From JAPOUP01 sp965203255 (lineage in GTDB: Bacteria > Pseudomonadota > Alphaproteobacteria > Rhodobacterales > Rhodobacteraceae), in contig OZ241882.1 of assembly GCA_965203255.1 (NCBI GenBank), positions 3,596,001-3,660,000 of the forward strand: a DNA stretch of 64,000 bases. Direction: 5' to 3'. Shown here piece after piece: positions 45,901 through 54,483 of the stretch. How positions within the stretch are numbered: position 1 is the stretch's first letter; each line of letters starts with the position of its first letter. The translations under genes and the position numbers were made by a program. Under the pieces are notes generated by a model. It ran no database searches and was not told the DNA's origin. It saw only the letters and a program-made list of their open reading frames with translations.

Positions 45901-46087
45901 AGTTAGCCTCGACATTGAAGTGGACGGGCGGCGGTGGCACGAGGATGCCGACGGCAACCGAAAACTAGATGATCATTACCGCGACGCCCAGCTAGCGAGC
46001 GCCGGATGGAAAGTCGTCCGCTTCTGGGTGGATGAATTGGCACGCGACATGGAGGGATGTCTTGACCGGATCGAACGGGAACTCTGA
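42935..46087 (+). CDS. UPF1-like SF1 helicase with C-terminal DUF559/Vsr-like endonuclease domain
   Basis: 1050 residues. The helicase core has Walker A GPPGTGKS at 387-394, DEAS at 662-665 (VVIDEASQADIGSS), GDDRQLTFIPS, MLLEQYRSAPEITEFIGA and a motif VI region RRRLNVAISRGQAV near 900. About 120 Arg/Lys/Glu-rich residues after Walker A look coiled-coil. The last ~90 residues (YPIMGRRLDFALFG, LDIEVDGRRWHEDADGNR, GWKVVRFWVDEL) match the DUF559/MTES_1575 Vsr-like nuclease fold, with Asp, Glu and His-rich site. Residues 1-350 are unassigned. SF1B UPF1-like enzymes unwind RNA or DNA 5' to 3'. First large gene of a five-gene set. Confidence 0.88.
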   Translation: MGSRMYYSSAAKSILSRSKLGMSISALSDALGLLGDIAGRRDLGNDLANWARSGLAYRQRDGRWIWVQGNDHFVSRDGNDTARRLFAVPGRSIVADERGEAIVPAEMPNDDAVAVPDIRALLEYYAASLRTDTRGSVYQLPERHGSAWQLIELLGSWWPEQGQTATIEFLLANLPAKFRQALDRRGDDCSIAVGWPLSLGRKQGLDVVQPVGLLAGEFTRSGDRLIVDILRADTLVNPDWLDLEAAKAEWGKSALGQRLSGPPNCPYVLSEFGWALREAAATLVSGELQPGKVQESFALTKLGIQNCIGLFLPEDISMSKAAARDLETIRSWPETDICSTAIAPLLTPSKVMQQERIGPVTETAPLNAEQLEAVDAGLSAPLTVITGPPGTGKSQCVTALVASTVASGGRVLIAARNHQALDAVEERIGKDRIIRMRNRTGEVDRSLTSVAREFIVDERALRKRSEIDGEKEALEALSERRKETVRRIREKRELECKKAEILDRIDAVESRETNQSGETNAPQPGWLVRFVLRLSVFFSRRRSHPLENIGHLASLKVELQDLRKRSSRVPVAEDPVLLGQMIVNKAKPLLNRLFDNRISVGSDRIVEIVDALNDAELAGNSTIPDNVVETVLDARPVWLTTTLSLPRRMPLKSGLFDLVVIDEASQADIGSSLPALARAKRAVIVGDDRQLTFIPSLSLAKDRNLLGAVGLSGRQGLGRYSQGRRSLFDLALSQAVRRDDLRSIMLLEQYRSAPEITEFIGASFYDGRLRPAVDPNRLIVPNTSKPGLTWTDVKGSAERATDTGYRNRAEAAAITAHLKTLLKDLEYPGTVGVIAPFNAQVRLIRRLVDENISHELRNQAELKVDTVDSFQGEERNLIIFSVVSSRAGPAEAERFLRSDRRRLNVAISRGQAVTHIFGDLEFCKRREASTELRRLAVWATEPRGRAEDQDAGSLWEIRLREAMRSRGWDPKPQYPIMGRRLDFALFGDQVSLDIEVDGRRWHEDADGNRKLDDHYRDAQLASAGWKVVRFWVDELARDMEGCLDRIEREL

Positions 46088-46118
46088 TAGGCTGTCGACC
46101 AGCAGGCGAAGATCGGGA

Positions 46119-47675
46119 ATGATCCTAATAGGGATCATCATCATGTTGACGGCGGCCGTAATCGGTTTTTTCGCTTGGCAGGTGACGGCCTTGAATGCGG
46201 TGAATACCGACCTGCGAATCCTTCAGGGCACGAGAGACCAACTGCAAGGAGACATCGAAAGGCTTCGCGAAGACCGATCCATCCTGACGGTCCAAATCGA
46301 CGACTTCGAAGTTCAGCGAGACGAGGCTCGTGCCGCAGCCGAAGAAGAGAGCCGAAGAGCGAACACTTCGAGAGAACTCGCAGACCGCATTGAATTGCAA
46401 CGGTCAAACCTTGCTGAGATATCACGTGAGACTGACGCACTGCGCGCGGAGCAATCGAGGCTCGACGCCGAGATCGAAAGCCTCGGCATTGAGCGAGAAA
46501 CACTCACGGGAATCGTATCTGATCTGGCACCCCGTGTAGTCGATCTGGAACGATCCCAGCAACAGCTGGAGGATATCCAGAGGGAAGTAGACGCACGCCT
46601 CGAAAGACGCCGCGATCTCGACCAGCAGATCGCAGATCTTGACAGCCGACGTCGCGTGAGGGACAACCTGAAATCGGAGGGGGAACGCCTTCGACCACAG
46701 ATCGCCCGACAGAGCGCTGAGGCAGAACGCCTCGCGGCGGAGATCGAGCGTCTGGGGGATGAAGCTGACGCCTCTCGTGCTAGCGCTGAAATCGCCCGTC
46801 AGGAATTGGCCGTCGCACGGCAAGAACTTGCAACAGCGCAAGGGAATGCTGAAGCCGCGTCAGAGCGGGAGAGTGATCTGGAGGATCGCAACAGTCGTCT
46901 GGCGGCGCAGGTTGCAGAACTCCAGGGCGAAATTGGTGCCATCCAGGAAGACCTCTCCAGTCGTGAGAACAGGCTCTCCGCAGTGACAGGCGAGTTGCGA
47001 AAGGCGCAGTCGGATCTTGCGCTGGCGGAAAGCGACTTGGCTTCAAGGCGTCAGGAACTTGGCGCGGTCGGTGAAGACCTGGCCCGTCTGGCACCGCGCC
47101 GCGAGGTCCTGTCGCTTCAGGCCGCAACCCTCGAGGCGGAGGTTACGGAACTCACGCAGGAACGTGACGAGATGCAGTCCCGGGTTGAGGCGCTGCAAGA
47201 CAGGAGCAACGCGCTGTCGCAGCAGGTCGGTGACATGCGGGCTCAGCTCGAGCAGCTCAGTTCGGAGGCGAACCAGACCGCCGCACGCCAGGCTGAGCTT
47301 GCAGGCAATGTTGGCGCGCGTGAAGAGCGCGTGCGGAATTTGGAAAGCGAAATCTCTGCGAGCGAAGCCCGGCTCACGGAACTGGACGCGGACCGGAAGG
47401 TTGCTGAAGCCGCTTTGGCGGAAGCACGTAGTCAAGTCGGCAGCGTCAGATCCGAGCTGGCAGCCGCCCGGGAACAACTGCAGGCGGCGGAGATCGACCT
47501 GATCAGCGTGAACGGTGAACTGAACGATGCGCGAGCCCGACTGGAGGCCCTCCGGCAAGCAAGTGAAACAGAGCAAGAAGAGCTTAAACTACGGGTCACG
47601 GACCTCGAGGCCAAAGTGAGGCGGCTACAAAGCGAATTTAAGCAAACGGCAACGCCCCCAACGGAGGAACCATAA
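46119..47675 (+). CDS. Membrane-anchored long coiled-coil protein
   Basis: 518 residues from ATG 46119, chosen because it puts the membrane helix at the N-terminus (MILIGIIIMLTAAVIGFFAW) and follows AGGCGAAG. After the helix the whole protein is Glu/Arg/Ala/Leu/Gln-rich heptads with no other domain. The predicted topology is a short outside tail or none and a long cytoplasmic rod (or the reverse). It follows the helicase gene by 31 bp and precedes the McrB-like gene by 3 bp. Such rods are seen with Zorya- and CoCoNuT-type systems as sensors or scaffolds; here the function is unknown. Confidence 0.85.
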   Translation: MILIGIIIMLTAAVIGFFAWQVTALNAVNTDLRILQGTRDQLQGDIERLREDRSILTVQIDDFEVQRDEARAAAEEESRRANTSRELADRIELQRSNLAEISRETDALRAEQSRLDAEIESLGIERETLTGIVSDLAPRVVDLERSQQQLEDIQREVDARLERRRDLDQQIADLDSRRRVRDNLKSEGERLRPQIARQSAEAERLAAEIERLGDEADASRASAEIARQELAVARQELATAQGNAEAASERESDLEDRNSRLAAQVAELQGEIGAIQEDLSSRENRLSAVTGELRKAQSDLALAESDLASRRQELGAVGEDLARLAPRREVLSLQAATLEAEVTELTQERDEMQSRVEALQDRSNALSQQVGDMRAQLEQLSSEANQTAARQAELAGNVGAREERVRNLESEISASEARLTELDADRKVAEAALAEARSQVGSVRSELAAAREQLQAAEIDLISVNGELNDARARLEALRQASETEQEELKLRVTDLEAKVRRLQSEFKQTATPPTEEP

Positions 47676-47678
47676 GCG

Positions 47679-49718
47679 ATGAACTTGCTCGACATGAATG
47701 CCCTTTGGCTCGCGTCAGCAGCTTTTGCGATCCTTTTGGTGATCCTTGCTGTCTTGGGGGTCGTTTCGATTGTTGTCAGTCGCTATCACCCGACCCTCGC
47801 CCAGGCATCGGCTGCCGAGAAGACTCTGCTGGTTCGCCGTCAGGAACTGGCGGACATCGAAGAGAAAATACGCATCGAACAGGCCAGATACGCCGAAGCC
47901 GGGAAGAAGGCATCTGAGGTTGCATGGCTCGAAGAACGCAAAAGTAATCTGAAATCTAAGATCGAGACATTGGCCCCCCGTCGTGCTGAGATAGTGGAAG
48001 TGCAACAAGAGCTTGATCGTGTCGCGTCCGAGTTTGGCGATACGGTTCGCGAAGCGACGGCGGCCAAGAGCGAGCTTGAAAGTCTCCGTGCAGAGATTGA
48101 GCGCGGACAACGCCTCAAGACAGAGATCGAAGCGATGGAGCGCCGCCAAGGAGAGCTTGAGGATGAGCTCAAGAGGCTACAGACGGAACGAGACGACGCC
48201 GTCCATGCGAAACGTCAGCTCTCAGAGCTAAAGGAGCGGCTTGATCAAATCACCGAGACAGTCACGAAGAAGGAGGGCATTCTGGCCAGTCTCGAACAGA
48301 AGGAGAATAACGCTCGTGAACGCGTGGTTGAGGCCACCGAAGAGGCAGCTGAGGCGGAACAAAGGTACAAGGACACAAGCGAGGTGCTTGTCGAAGCTCG
48401 GCAGGAAAGAGCAAGTCTCAAGAGAGAAGTGGACGAGCTTCAGGAACGGCGCACCGAATTGCAGGTCAAGATCAACGAGTTCAAGAGACGCATCGGTGAG
48501 ATGGAAGGTGAAGTCGAAGGCGGACCGAAGGCGGACCCGCTCGACGACCTCAAGAAGATGCCATTGATGCTCAAGCCTTTGCTTCGCCCATCATACAACC
48601 CTCGCTCTTTTGACGATGGAACGGAGAGCGCCTATCTCCGACGTGCCAAGCAAGCGATTGAAGAATCCGGCCTGCGGTATCATGATAGAACGGTTCGGGC
48701 GTTCCACACTGCGCTCAAAATCGCGCAGGAAGCCCCGATGACGGTGCTCTCCGGGATTTCTGGGACCGGAAAGACTCAGCTACCCAGAAGATATGCCGAA
48801 GGGATGGGCATGGGCTTCTTGCTAATGCCGGTGCAGCCACGCTGGGACAGTCCTCAGGATATGCTCGGTTTCTACAACTTCATTGAGAGGAAATACAAAG
48901 CCACCGAACTGGCTCGGGCCATGTGGCAACTGAACAAGAAGGGTGAGCCCAGCGACGCTGCCGTTCTTAGCGATCGAATGCTGCTCGTGCTTCTCGACGA
49001 GATGAACCTCGCACGTGTGGAATACTATTTCTCTGAGTTTCTCAGCCGCCTCGAGGTGCGTCCTCCCCCGAAAGAGGTCGAAGATCCGGACAAGCGGCAC
49101 CTTGCGGAAATCCTGATTGAGGTCCCTAACATGGCTCCAGTTGGTTTATTCCTAGAGCACAGTCTTCTCTTTACCGGAACCATGAACGAAGACGAGACCA
49201 CCCAGTCACTTTCGGACAAGGTTCTCGATCGTGGCAATATGTTGCGCTTCCCGGCACCGAAAGAACTCTACGAGTCTGATGCTACAACCACAGGAGCCAC
49301 CGAAATCGCGCCAATTGGTCGCCAGGTGTGGAGCGCCTGGCGCCACGAGATATCGAACCTGCCTAATCTTGATGAGGCACGGAACATGGTTACTGAGCTG
49401 GCTGAATTGATGGGGAGGCTTGAACGACCGTTTGGACACCGAGTCGGACAGGCGATGCTCGCTTATGCCGCAAATTATCCCGCTCATGATGGACAGCATG
49501 GAAGTAATCTCCATGACGCGATGTCCGATCAGGTGGAGATGCGTTTACTCCCTAAGCTCCGCGGACTTGACCTTGAGATGGCTCAGGACAGCCTCGGAAG
49601 ACTGGCAGATCACGTCAAAGACACGTTACGGGACGAGAAACTCGCCGAAGCGATCGAGGCATCGATTGCCGCTTCGGCCGATACAGGCCGCTTCGCGTGG
49701 ACGGGGCTGACAAGGTGA
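47679..49718 (+). CDS. McrB-like AAA+ ATPase/GTPase with N-terminal membrane helix and coiled coil
   Basis: 679 residues. Membrane helix at about 9-35 (LWLASAAFAILLVILAVLG), coiled coil at about 45-280, then an AAA+ module: GISGTGKT at 359-366, LLDEMN at about 438-443, FSEFLSRLEVRPPP and TGTMNEDETTQSLSDKVLDR at 500-519. The MNEDETT signature is that of McrB-family GTPases (McrB itself has MNTADRS). Fusion of a membrane-anchored coiled coil to McrB is unusual and recalls CnuB of CoCoNuT systems. It ends with GTGA, so the next gene is translationally coupled. Confidence 0.88.
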   Translation: MNLLDMNALWLASAAFAILLVILAVLGVVSIVVSRYHPTLAQASAAEKTLLVRRQELADIEEKIRIEQARYAEAGKKASEVAWLEERKSNLKSKIETLAPRRAEIVEVQQELDRVASEFGDTVREATAAKSELESLRAEIERGQRLKTEIEAMERRQGELEDELKRLQTERDDAVHAKRQLSELKERLDQITETVTKKEGILASLEQKENNARERVVEATEEAAEAEQRYKDTSEVLVEARQERASLKREVDELQERRTELQVKINEFKRRIGEMEGEVEGGPKADPLDDLKKMPLMLKPLLRPSYNPRSFDDGTESAYLRRAKQAIEESGLRYHDRTVRAFHTALKIAQEAPMTVLSGISGTGKTQLPRRYAEGMGMGFLLMPVQPRWDSPQDMLGFYNFIERKYKATELARAMWQLNKKGEPSDAAVLSDRMLLVLLDEMNLARVEYYFSEFLSRLEVRPPPKEVEDPDKRHLAEILIEVPNMAPVGLFLEHSLLFTGTMNEDETTQSLSDKVLDRGNMLRFPAPKELYESDATTTGATEIAPIGRQVWSAWRHEISNLPNLDEARNMVTELAELMGRLERPFGHRVGQAMLAYAANYPAHDGQHGSNLHDAMSDQVEMRLLPKLRGLDLEMAQDSLGRLADHVKDTLRDEKLAEAIEASIAASADTGRFAWTGLTR

Positions 49719-51211
49719 TCTACCGGTGGCGTCCCTGGGCCATTTCTCATTCTCACCAACCGGTTAAGGACTTCTGCGTAGGCCCGACGGATGCGACTGT
49801 GGTTGGTCTCGAATCAGGTGAGCAAAGACCGCGAGATAGCGCTTCGCTTCCGGGGCTCGGTCAACGAGAACCGACTTTGTTCGAACTTCGGCTGCCGACA
49901 GGACAAAAAGGCTTGCTCAAGAACTCAGGCGTTCCCTCACGACCGCCGATCGGCAAAGAGCCTGCGTCTGCGGAGGAGGAGTGCGCGGACCGTGCAATGC
50001 GCCGTCTTGAACAAACATGGGCTCGCGTGAATGAACTCGAAATCTCCAACGACGACCCGATCAATATCTGGGATCGACTTGCGAAGTTCTGGCGAGAGGC
50101 GGAAAGCGAGGCCAAGCCACTCGTATCGGAGATTGTTCTCCAATCGCTTCAGATGCCACGACATCTGCGCCACCTCTTGGAACGGCTTCGCCGGGTCTTG
50201 CGGCGAGAACGTGGTAAAGTGCCCCTTGACCGTGTGCAGGAGATGGATCAGGCATCCATGATCTGGCTGGCGCGGCAGCCGGGAAACACACTCTCTGAAC
50301 GGGCTGGCCCCAGCCAGATGGTGCAAGCCGTGGTTCGAGAGGAGTCGTTTGACACGGGCGAGAACCGTGTTGTACATTCTTGGTGCAAACTCGCTGATGC
50401 GGAGGCGAGGGACTGGTTACGCCATAACGAGCATGCTCGGACGTCGCAGAGATACGCCGATGTCAGTCAGCTGAGGCGGTTAACCCGAAGAGCCAGTCGG
50501 GATCTGGAAGACCTTGGCGTCGGTGTTGCTCCAGAAAGCCAGCTTCCCAATTTTGTGCTCACGCAGGATCCCGACTATCGGGAAATTCATGAAGCTTGGC
50601 GACGTCTTCTAAAAGGAAAGAGAAAACTCGACGAGCTATGGGCTTGGCAAGGAAGGACTTGGTCGGATTTCTGTGCCCTCGCAGTGACCCTCGCGGTGCA
50701 TGCGACCGAAGGGTCCCACGTTGTGGCGACGAGCCCGGTTGTGCTTTTCCCTGATCATAACCGTGGGGCCTGGTTCGGTGCCGACCGTCCACTCGCAGTT
50801 TACTTTCTCGAAAGACAGCAGCTTGTCGTCGAGGTCCAGTATCGCCCGAAGTCTGTCGACAAGTTCCAAGTGGACTTCGCTGCTCCCATCTGGTTAAAAA
50901 TTGGAACTTTGATCAAGCTGGAAAACGTGCGCCGGATTCCGATCTGGCCCAGACTCGTATTCTCGGCGGTTAACCTCAAGCAAGAAGCGAATGATTGCTC
51001 GGACAACCTCCGCCGCATCGCGAAGAAGGCTCTCGTAAGTAAGGCGTTGATCCTGCATTCTGACCCAGTGAGCGGGCGGGCTGACTCGGTTTCAGGCGTA
51101 CCCAAGGTTACCTCGATTGGGATCGCTCCCTTCGGCCAACCACTCCTCGAAGGCTTCAACCATATCGCTCGATTTGTCGTCGACGCCGTAACTGAATGGG
51201 AGGTAGGCTAG
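49715..51211 (+). CDS. DUF2357/McrC-like protein, nuclease motif apparently altered
   Basis: 498 residues from GTG 49715, overlapping the McrB-like stop; an in-frame GTG at 49697 is the alternative. ENRVVHSWCKLADAEA (from residue 216) and DPDYREIHEAWRRLLKG, followed by AWQGRTWSDFCALAV, correspond to the DUF2357 blocks found next to McrB-like ATPases. The C-terminal region has ADRPLAVYFLERQQLVVEVQ then YRP where McrC/PDDEXK7 nucleases usually show a (D/E)xK such as DAKYR; here E373-V-Q375, so the catalytic Lys may be lost. The McrC role is inferred from position and motifs. Confidence 0.65.
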   Translation: MIYRWRPWAISHSHQPVKDFCVGPTDATVVGLESGEQRPRDSASLPGLGQREPTLFELRLPTGQKGLLKNSGVPSRPPIGKEPASAEEECADRAMRRLEQTWARVNELEISNDDPINIWDRLAKFWREAESEAKPLVSEIVLQSLQMPRHLRHLLERLRRVLRRERGKVPLDRVQEMDQASMIWLARQPGNTLSERAGPSQMVQAVVREESFDTGENRVVHSWCKLADAEARDWLRHNEHARTSQRYADVSQLRRLTRRASRDLEDLGVGVAPESQLPNFVLTQDPDYREIHEAWRRLLKGKRKLDELWAWQGRTWSDFCALAVTLAVHATEGSHVVATSPVVLFPDHNRGAWFGADRPLAVYFLERQQLVVEVQYRPKSVDKFQVDFAAPIWLKIGTLIKLENVRRIPIWPRLVFSAVNLKQEANDCSDNLRRIAKKALVSKALILHSDPVSGRADSVSGVPKVTSIGIAPFGQPLLEGFNHIARFVVDAVTEWEVG

Positions 51212-53544
51212 TGAAAGACCGTCTGATCGGGCTAGACATAAACGGATGGCATGATTTTGCGGTGCGCAACTGGCACCTCGACAGCGATGGAATAGAACGG
51301 TCTGTTCTGGAAGGTCACGTCGTTGACGGTGGACCGGTCTCGAGAGTTGTTTATGTCGGTGATAAGCCCGTCGGTGACAAGCCCGGCAAGCCAGTTGGTG
51401 GACCGCGTGCGCAATTGGCGATGCATGGAAAAGGTGCTGGGTGGGGCGATTTTGGCGCCGAGGATCGCCGAGTGTTGATACGAAGGTCTGACGACCCAAA
51501 AGCTTGGTCCGAGTGCATGAAAGAACTCGGTTACAAACCCCGAATAGCCGTGCTTGCAATTCCTGATCTTGCCGCGATGGATGAATTGGCTCGAGAAATT
51601 CGCCTCGACGCGATGCGCGGCCTTCATGCAAGGCGCACAATGCTTGTGTGGTCGTCCGTCGCTTTGGCGCTGCACTTGTGTCATACAAATAAGGTCAAGG
51701 ACGGGCAGCGCTTGGGCGTCATTGAACTCGACAACAGGGGTATTCGACTACAGGATATCGATATCGTAGAACGGGATATGCTTCTGTCACCCCGGCGGAG
51801 ATCAGTCGGCCGCTTGATTGAATCTGATTTGGGCTTAGGCGAAAGGGAGCGGAAGGCGCTAGTGCGTGTGAAATCGGACAACGTTCATCAGCGTCTTGCA
51901 GGAGTGCTGAACCTAGCGGATCTACCTGCGCTTTTGGCAATGTCGAAACCGGGAGACGAAATATCTGAATTGATTCGCCTCGAAAATGGTGACTGGACCA
52001 AGATTAGCGGTAAGGCACTTTACCCTCACATAGATCACAATCCAAAATCCTCTTTTGCCCAAGTCGATCATATTGTTCTGCATGGCCCTGTTGAAACGGG
52101 GCTGTTGCACGCTGTTAGAACAGAGCTAGAGTGGTCCATCGGCAAGAAAATCGAAGTGGCGGAACCTAGTGCCGTCGCGTTCGGGGCATTCCGAGTCGCC
52201 GAACGCCTCAAGAAAGGTCTACCGCCATGGTTCGACTATTTGCCCAATGTTGAAACCATTGTACAAAGTGACGAGGAAGTCAAAAGCCTGTCACTGGTTA
52301 AACAAGGCGAAGACGCCGAGGCGGGAAAAGTGTGGCGCAGCCCTCAGGCAGTCAAACTCCGTTGGCAGGCAAAAAGTCAAAGTATCGAAGTGTGGCTCAA
52401 GAAGGAGGGCGACCCCAAGCCCCGTTCGTCGCCCGCAACAGTGCAGAATGCACCAGATCTTAGCCAAGAGGTTCATCTTTTCCTTGAACAGCAACCAGCA
52501 CAAGGTCGCGCTAAACTTCGGATTACCGCCGACAAATGGCCGATACTCCGAGACCGTCCAGCGGTTGTGGATTGGGATAAAGGAACGCACGATCCAGATG
52601 GTCGTGATTGGGAGGAGATCATCCGTGACTTCAAGAAGCGCCCTCCTGTCATTCCCGAACGGGTGATTCTGCCGGCACACAGCGACCTCTGGTATCCCGA
52701 AGAGGGTAAAGGCCTTGCAGAAGCGCTTAGGGCATTCGATGGCAAAAATTATACGCCGGTATACCGGGCGCTAATGGCGCGTCGGCAAGTTTATTTCGAT
52801 CAATCGGACCATCCCCAGCACAAACGGATATTCTACGCTGTTGATAGCGACGGCGGAAGAGCAGCATGCGTGGACGATAAGGATTGGTACCGGCTCTTGG
52901 AAGTCATCAGTGACGCTGAGGCTGATTTCACATGTGGCCGGGTAAAGAATAATCACGCCCTTGGCGTTCTGAGTTGGTGCTTCAGGCAGTGTCCAAAAGG
53001 CGTTTGGCCAATTGTCATTCGGGTGTTGCGGCATGAGGGCGGCTACCCTTCGTTTCCAGGATGGCGCATAATGTATCCTCAGGCATTGGGTCGAATCGCG
53101 GAAGGAGAAGAGGCATTTGAAGCAGCAATAGAATATCTCAATTGTTTGGAGCACCCCTGGACGAGAGATCAACAGGCCTGTGCTAGTTTCCTATTGTCGA
53201 GAAATGACAAGATATTTGACTTACTGGATCAAGAGACCATTGATCGTTGGTCGAACGCTGCAATACAGTCATTGCAAGCAGGAGTTGATCACGGCTTTTC
53301 GCAAAAGCAATACTATACCCCGATCTTTATCGCTGGACTTTTGAGATGGCGTCGGCGCGAGCCGCACGCCTTTACGCCGACACATGGTTCCAAGGCAGAG
53401 ACTTTGGCAAAGCTTCTGACCGAAACACTGCTGCGGGATGATATCAGTGCGAAAGCACATGATGCTTATGAGAATGTTCTTGCTGCGATCCGAGATAAAG
53501 GAGTGCGGCCAGATCTCCTGCAAACTTTATTTGACTTGTTGTGA
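51211..53544 (+). CDS. Actin/Hsp70-fold ATPase-like protein of McrB-helicase system
   Basis: 777 residues from GTG 51211, which overlaps the previous TAG by 1 bp. RLIGLDINGWHDFAV (4-18) resembles the phosphate-1 loop of the actin/Hsp70 superfamily, RLGVIELDNRGIRLQDI (168-185) the phosphate-2 region, and VDHIVLHGPVETGLLHAVRT (285-303) the adenosine motif. The C-terminal ~350 residues are mostly helical, with repeated aromatic-rich segments (KGVWPIVIRVLRHEGGYPSF), and match nothing I know. Last gene of the five. Hsp70-like proteins occur in some CoCoNuT and TerY-P loci. The fold assignment is moderately supported; function unknown. Confidence 0.65.
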   Translation: MKDRLIGLDINGWHDFAVRNWHLDSDGIERSVLEGHVVDGGPVSRVVYVGDKPVGDKPGKPVGGPRAQLAMHGKGAGWGDFGAEDRRVLIRRSDDPKAWSECMKELGYKPRIAVLAIPDLAAMDELAREIRLDAMRGLHARRTMLVWSSVALALHLCHTNKVKDGQRLGVIELDNRGIRLQDIDIVERDMLLSPRRRSVGRLIESDLGLGERERKALVRVKSDNVHQRLAGVLNLADLPALLAMSKPGDEISELIRLENGDWTKISGKALYPHIDHNPKSSFAQVDHIVLHGPVETGLLHAVRTELEWSIGKKIEVAEPSAVAFGAFRVAERLKKGLPPWFDYLPNVETIVQSDEEVKSLSLVKQGEDAEAGKVWRSPQAVKLRWQAKSQSIEVWLKKEGDPKPRSSPATVQNAPDLSQEVHLFLEQQPAQGRAKLRITADKWPILRDRPAVVDWDKGTHDPDGRDWEEIIRDFKKRPPVIPERVILPAHSDLWYPEEGKGLAEALRAFDGKNYTPVYRALMARRQVYFDQSDHPQHKRIFYAVDSDGGRAACVDDKDWYRLLEVISDAEADFTCGRVKNNHALGVLSWCFRQCPKGVWPIVIRVLRHEGGYPSFPGWRIMYPQALGRIAEGEEAFEAAIEYLNCLEHPWTRDQQACASFLLSRNDKIFDLLDQETIDRWSNAAIQSLQAGVDHGFSQKQYYTPIFIAGLLRWRRREPHAFTPTHGSKAETLAKLLTETLLRDDISAKAHDAYENVLAAIRDKGVRPDLLQTLFDLL

Positions 53545-54179
53545 TCCGAAGGGTGGCCGCAGCCAACCACACCCGTAAGATCATTTTGCTGACTTGGCTC
53601 GTATACAGGCTCCAGTCCTGATTGTCTTGGGCACAATGAAGGCCGTCGATTCTGAGGAACTCATACGAGAGCCAATTTACATTTCCTACCCATACCAGCC
53701 AACTATTCTTATCTGATCAACTGTGCGTTATCAGGAGGAACGCTTCCTCCTTTGCCTGGACATCGTCATTTACTCTTCATAGCATTACTGTGTCGTCTGC
53801 CTCGCCAGGATACCGACTAGACGCAAGAGGCGTGGATTGGGATTGCCGCGCGGCGTAAACGTTATCTCCGGCTCGTCCGAAGCAGGGTTTCGAGCAGCAC
53901 TTCGCGCTCTCTTCCCGCCATCTTTGCAGTGTTTCCCGGGGCTCGCAAGGTCAGAACTTGCAGCATTCGCCCCGAGGAAGGAAAATATTTGGTGGCAATC
54001 GGTACCGATAAGCACATCATGGCGGGCCATGGCATAGCGAAATTACCTTCCGGAATCCTGCGCTCGCACCGTCAACACCGGCCTCGCCTCATCAGGTTGT
54101 TGACTCTTGAGGTGAGCATAGCATATTGTATTGCAATTCGCGATACAAAGCTATGTTTTCAGAGCCGGGGAGACTCGCT
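53545..54179. other. 635 bp without a confident gene
   Basis: Lower-GC sequence after the five-gene system. The minus frame 53785-54030 ends in LLRLVGILARQTTQ and could be a gene tail, but nothing supports it. An AT-rich stretch near 54115-54150 probably holds the promoter of the TacA gene. Confidence 0.4.
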
Positions 54180-54479
54180 ATGGCCGCGACTGCCGAACGC
54201 AGGGAATACCCGATCTCGATGCGCTTGCCGGAGGCGGACGTCGCGATGATTGATCGCGCTGCCAGCCTGCGTGGCCGCTCGCGCACCGACTTCGTGCGCG
54301 ATGCCGCTGTGCGCACGGCCGAAGAGGTTGTCATGGAGCAGTGCCTGATTCGGATGAGCCCGGAAGGCTTCGCCGAGTTCATGGATGTGCTGGGTCGCCC
54401 TGCCGCTCCGGTGCCGGAGATGGCGGAAGTCCTTATGCGACCCGCGCCGTGGGATCCAGGTTACGTGGCCAAGCGGTGA
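54180..54479 (+). CDS. TacA-type DUF1778 antitoxin
   Basis: 99 residues from ATG 54180. Ribbon-helix-helix N-terminus EYPISMRLPEADVAMIDRAA and SLRGRSRTDFVRDAAVRTAE, then the toxin-wrapping tail EFMDVLGRPAAPVPEMAEVL. DUF1778 proteins neutralise GNAT acetyltransferase toxins that modify aminoacyl-tRNA. The partner gene follows at once but is frameshifted. Antitoxin frame intact. Confidence 0.88.
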   Translation: MAATAERREYPISMRLPEADVAMIDRAASLRGRSRTDFVRDAAVRTAEEVVMEQCLIRMSPEGFAEFMDVLGRPAAPVPEMAEVLMRPAPWDPGYVAKR

Positions 54480-54483
54480 ACTT

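Noticed and set aside
46119..49718. Reading the two coiled-coil genes as ZorA/ZorB of a Zorya system
   Set aside because: The first has a single membrane helix and no MotA-like region, the second carries a McrB-type AAA+ domain and no OmpA-like peptidoglycan domain; ZorC and ZorD are absent.
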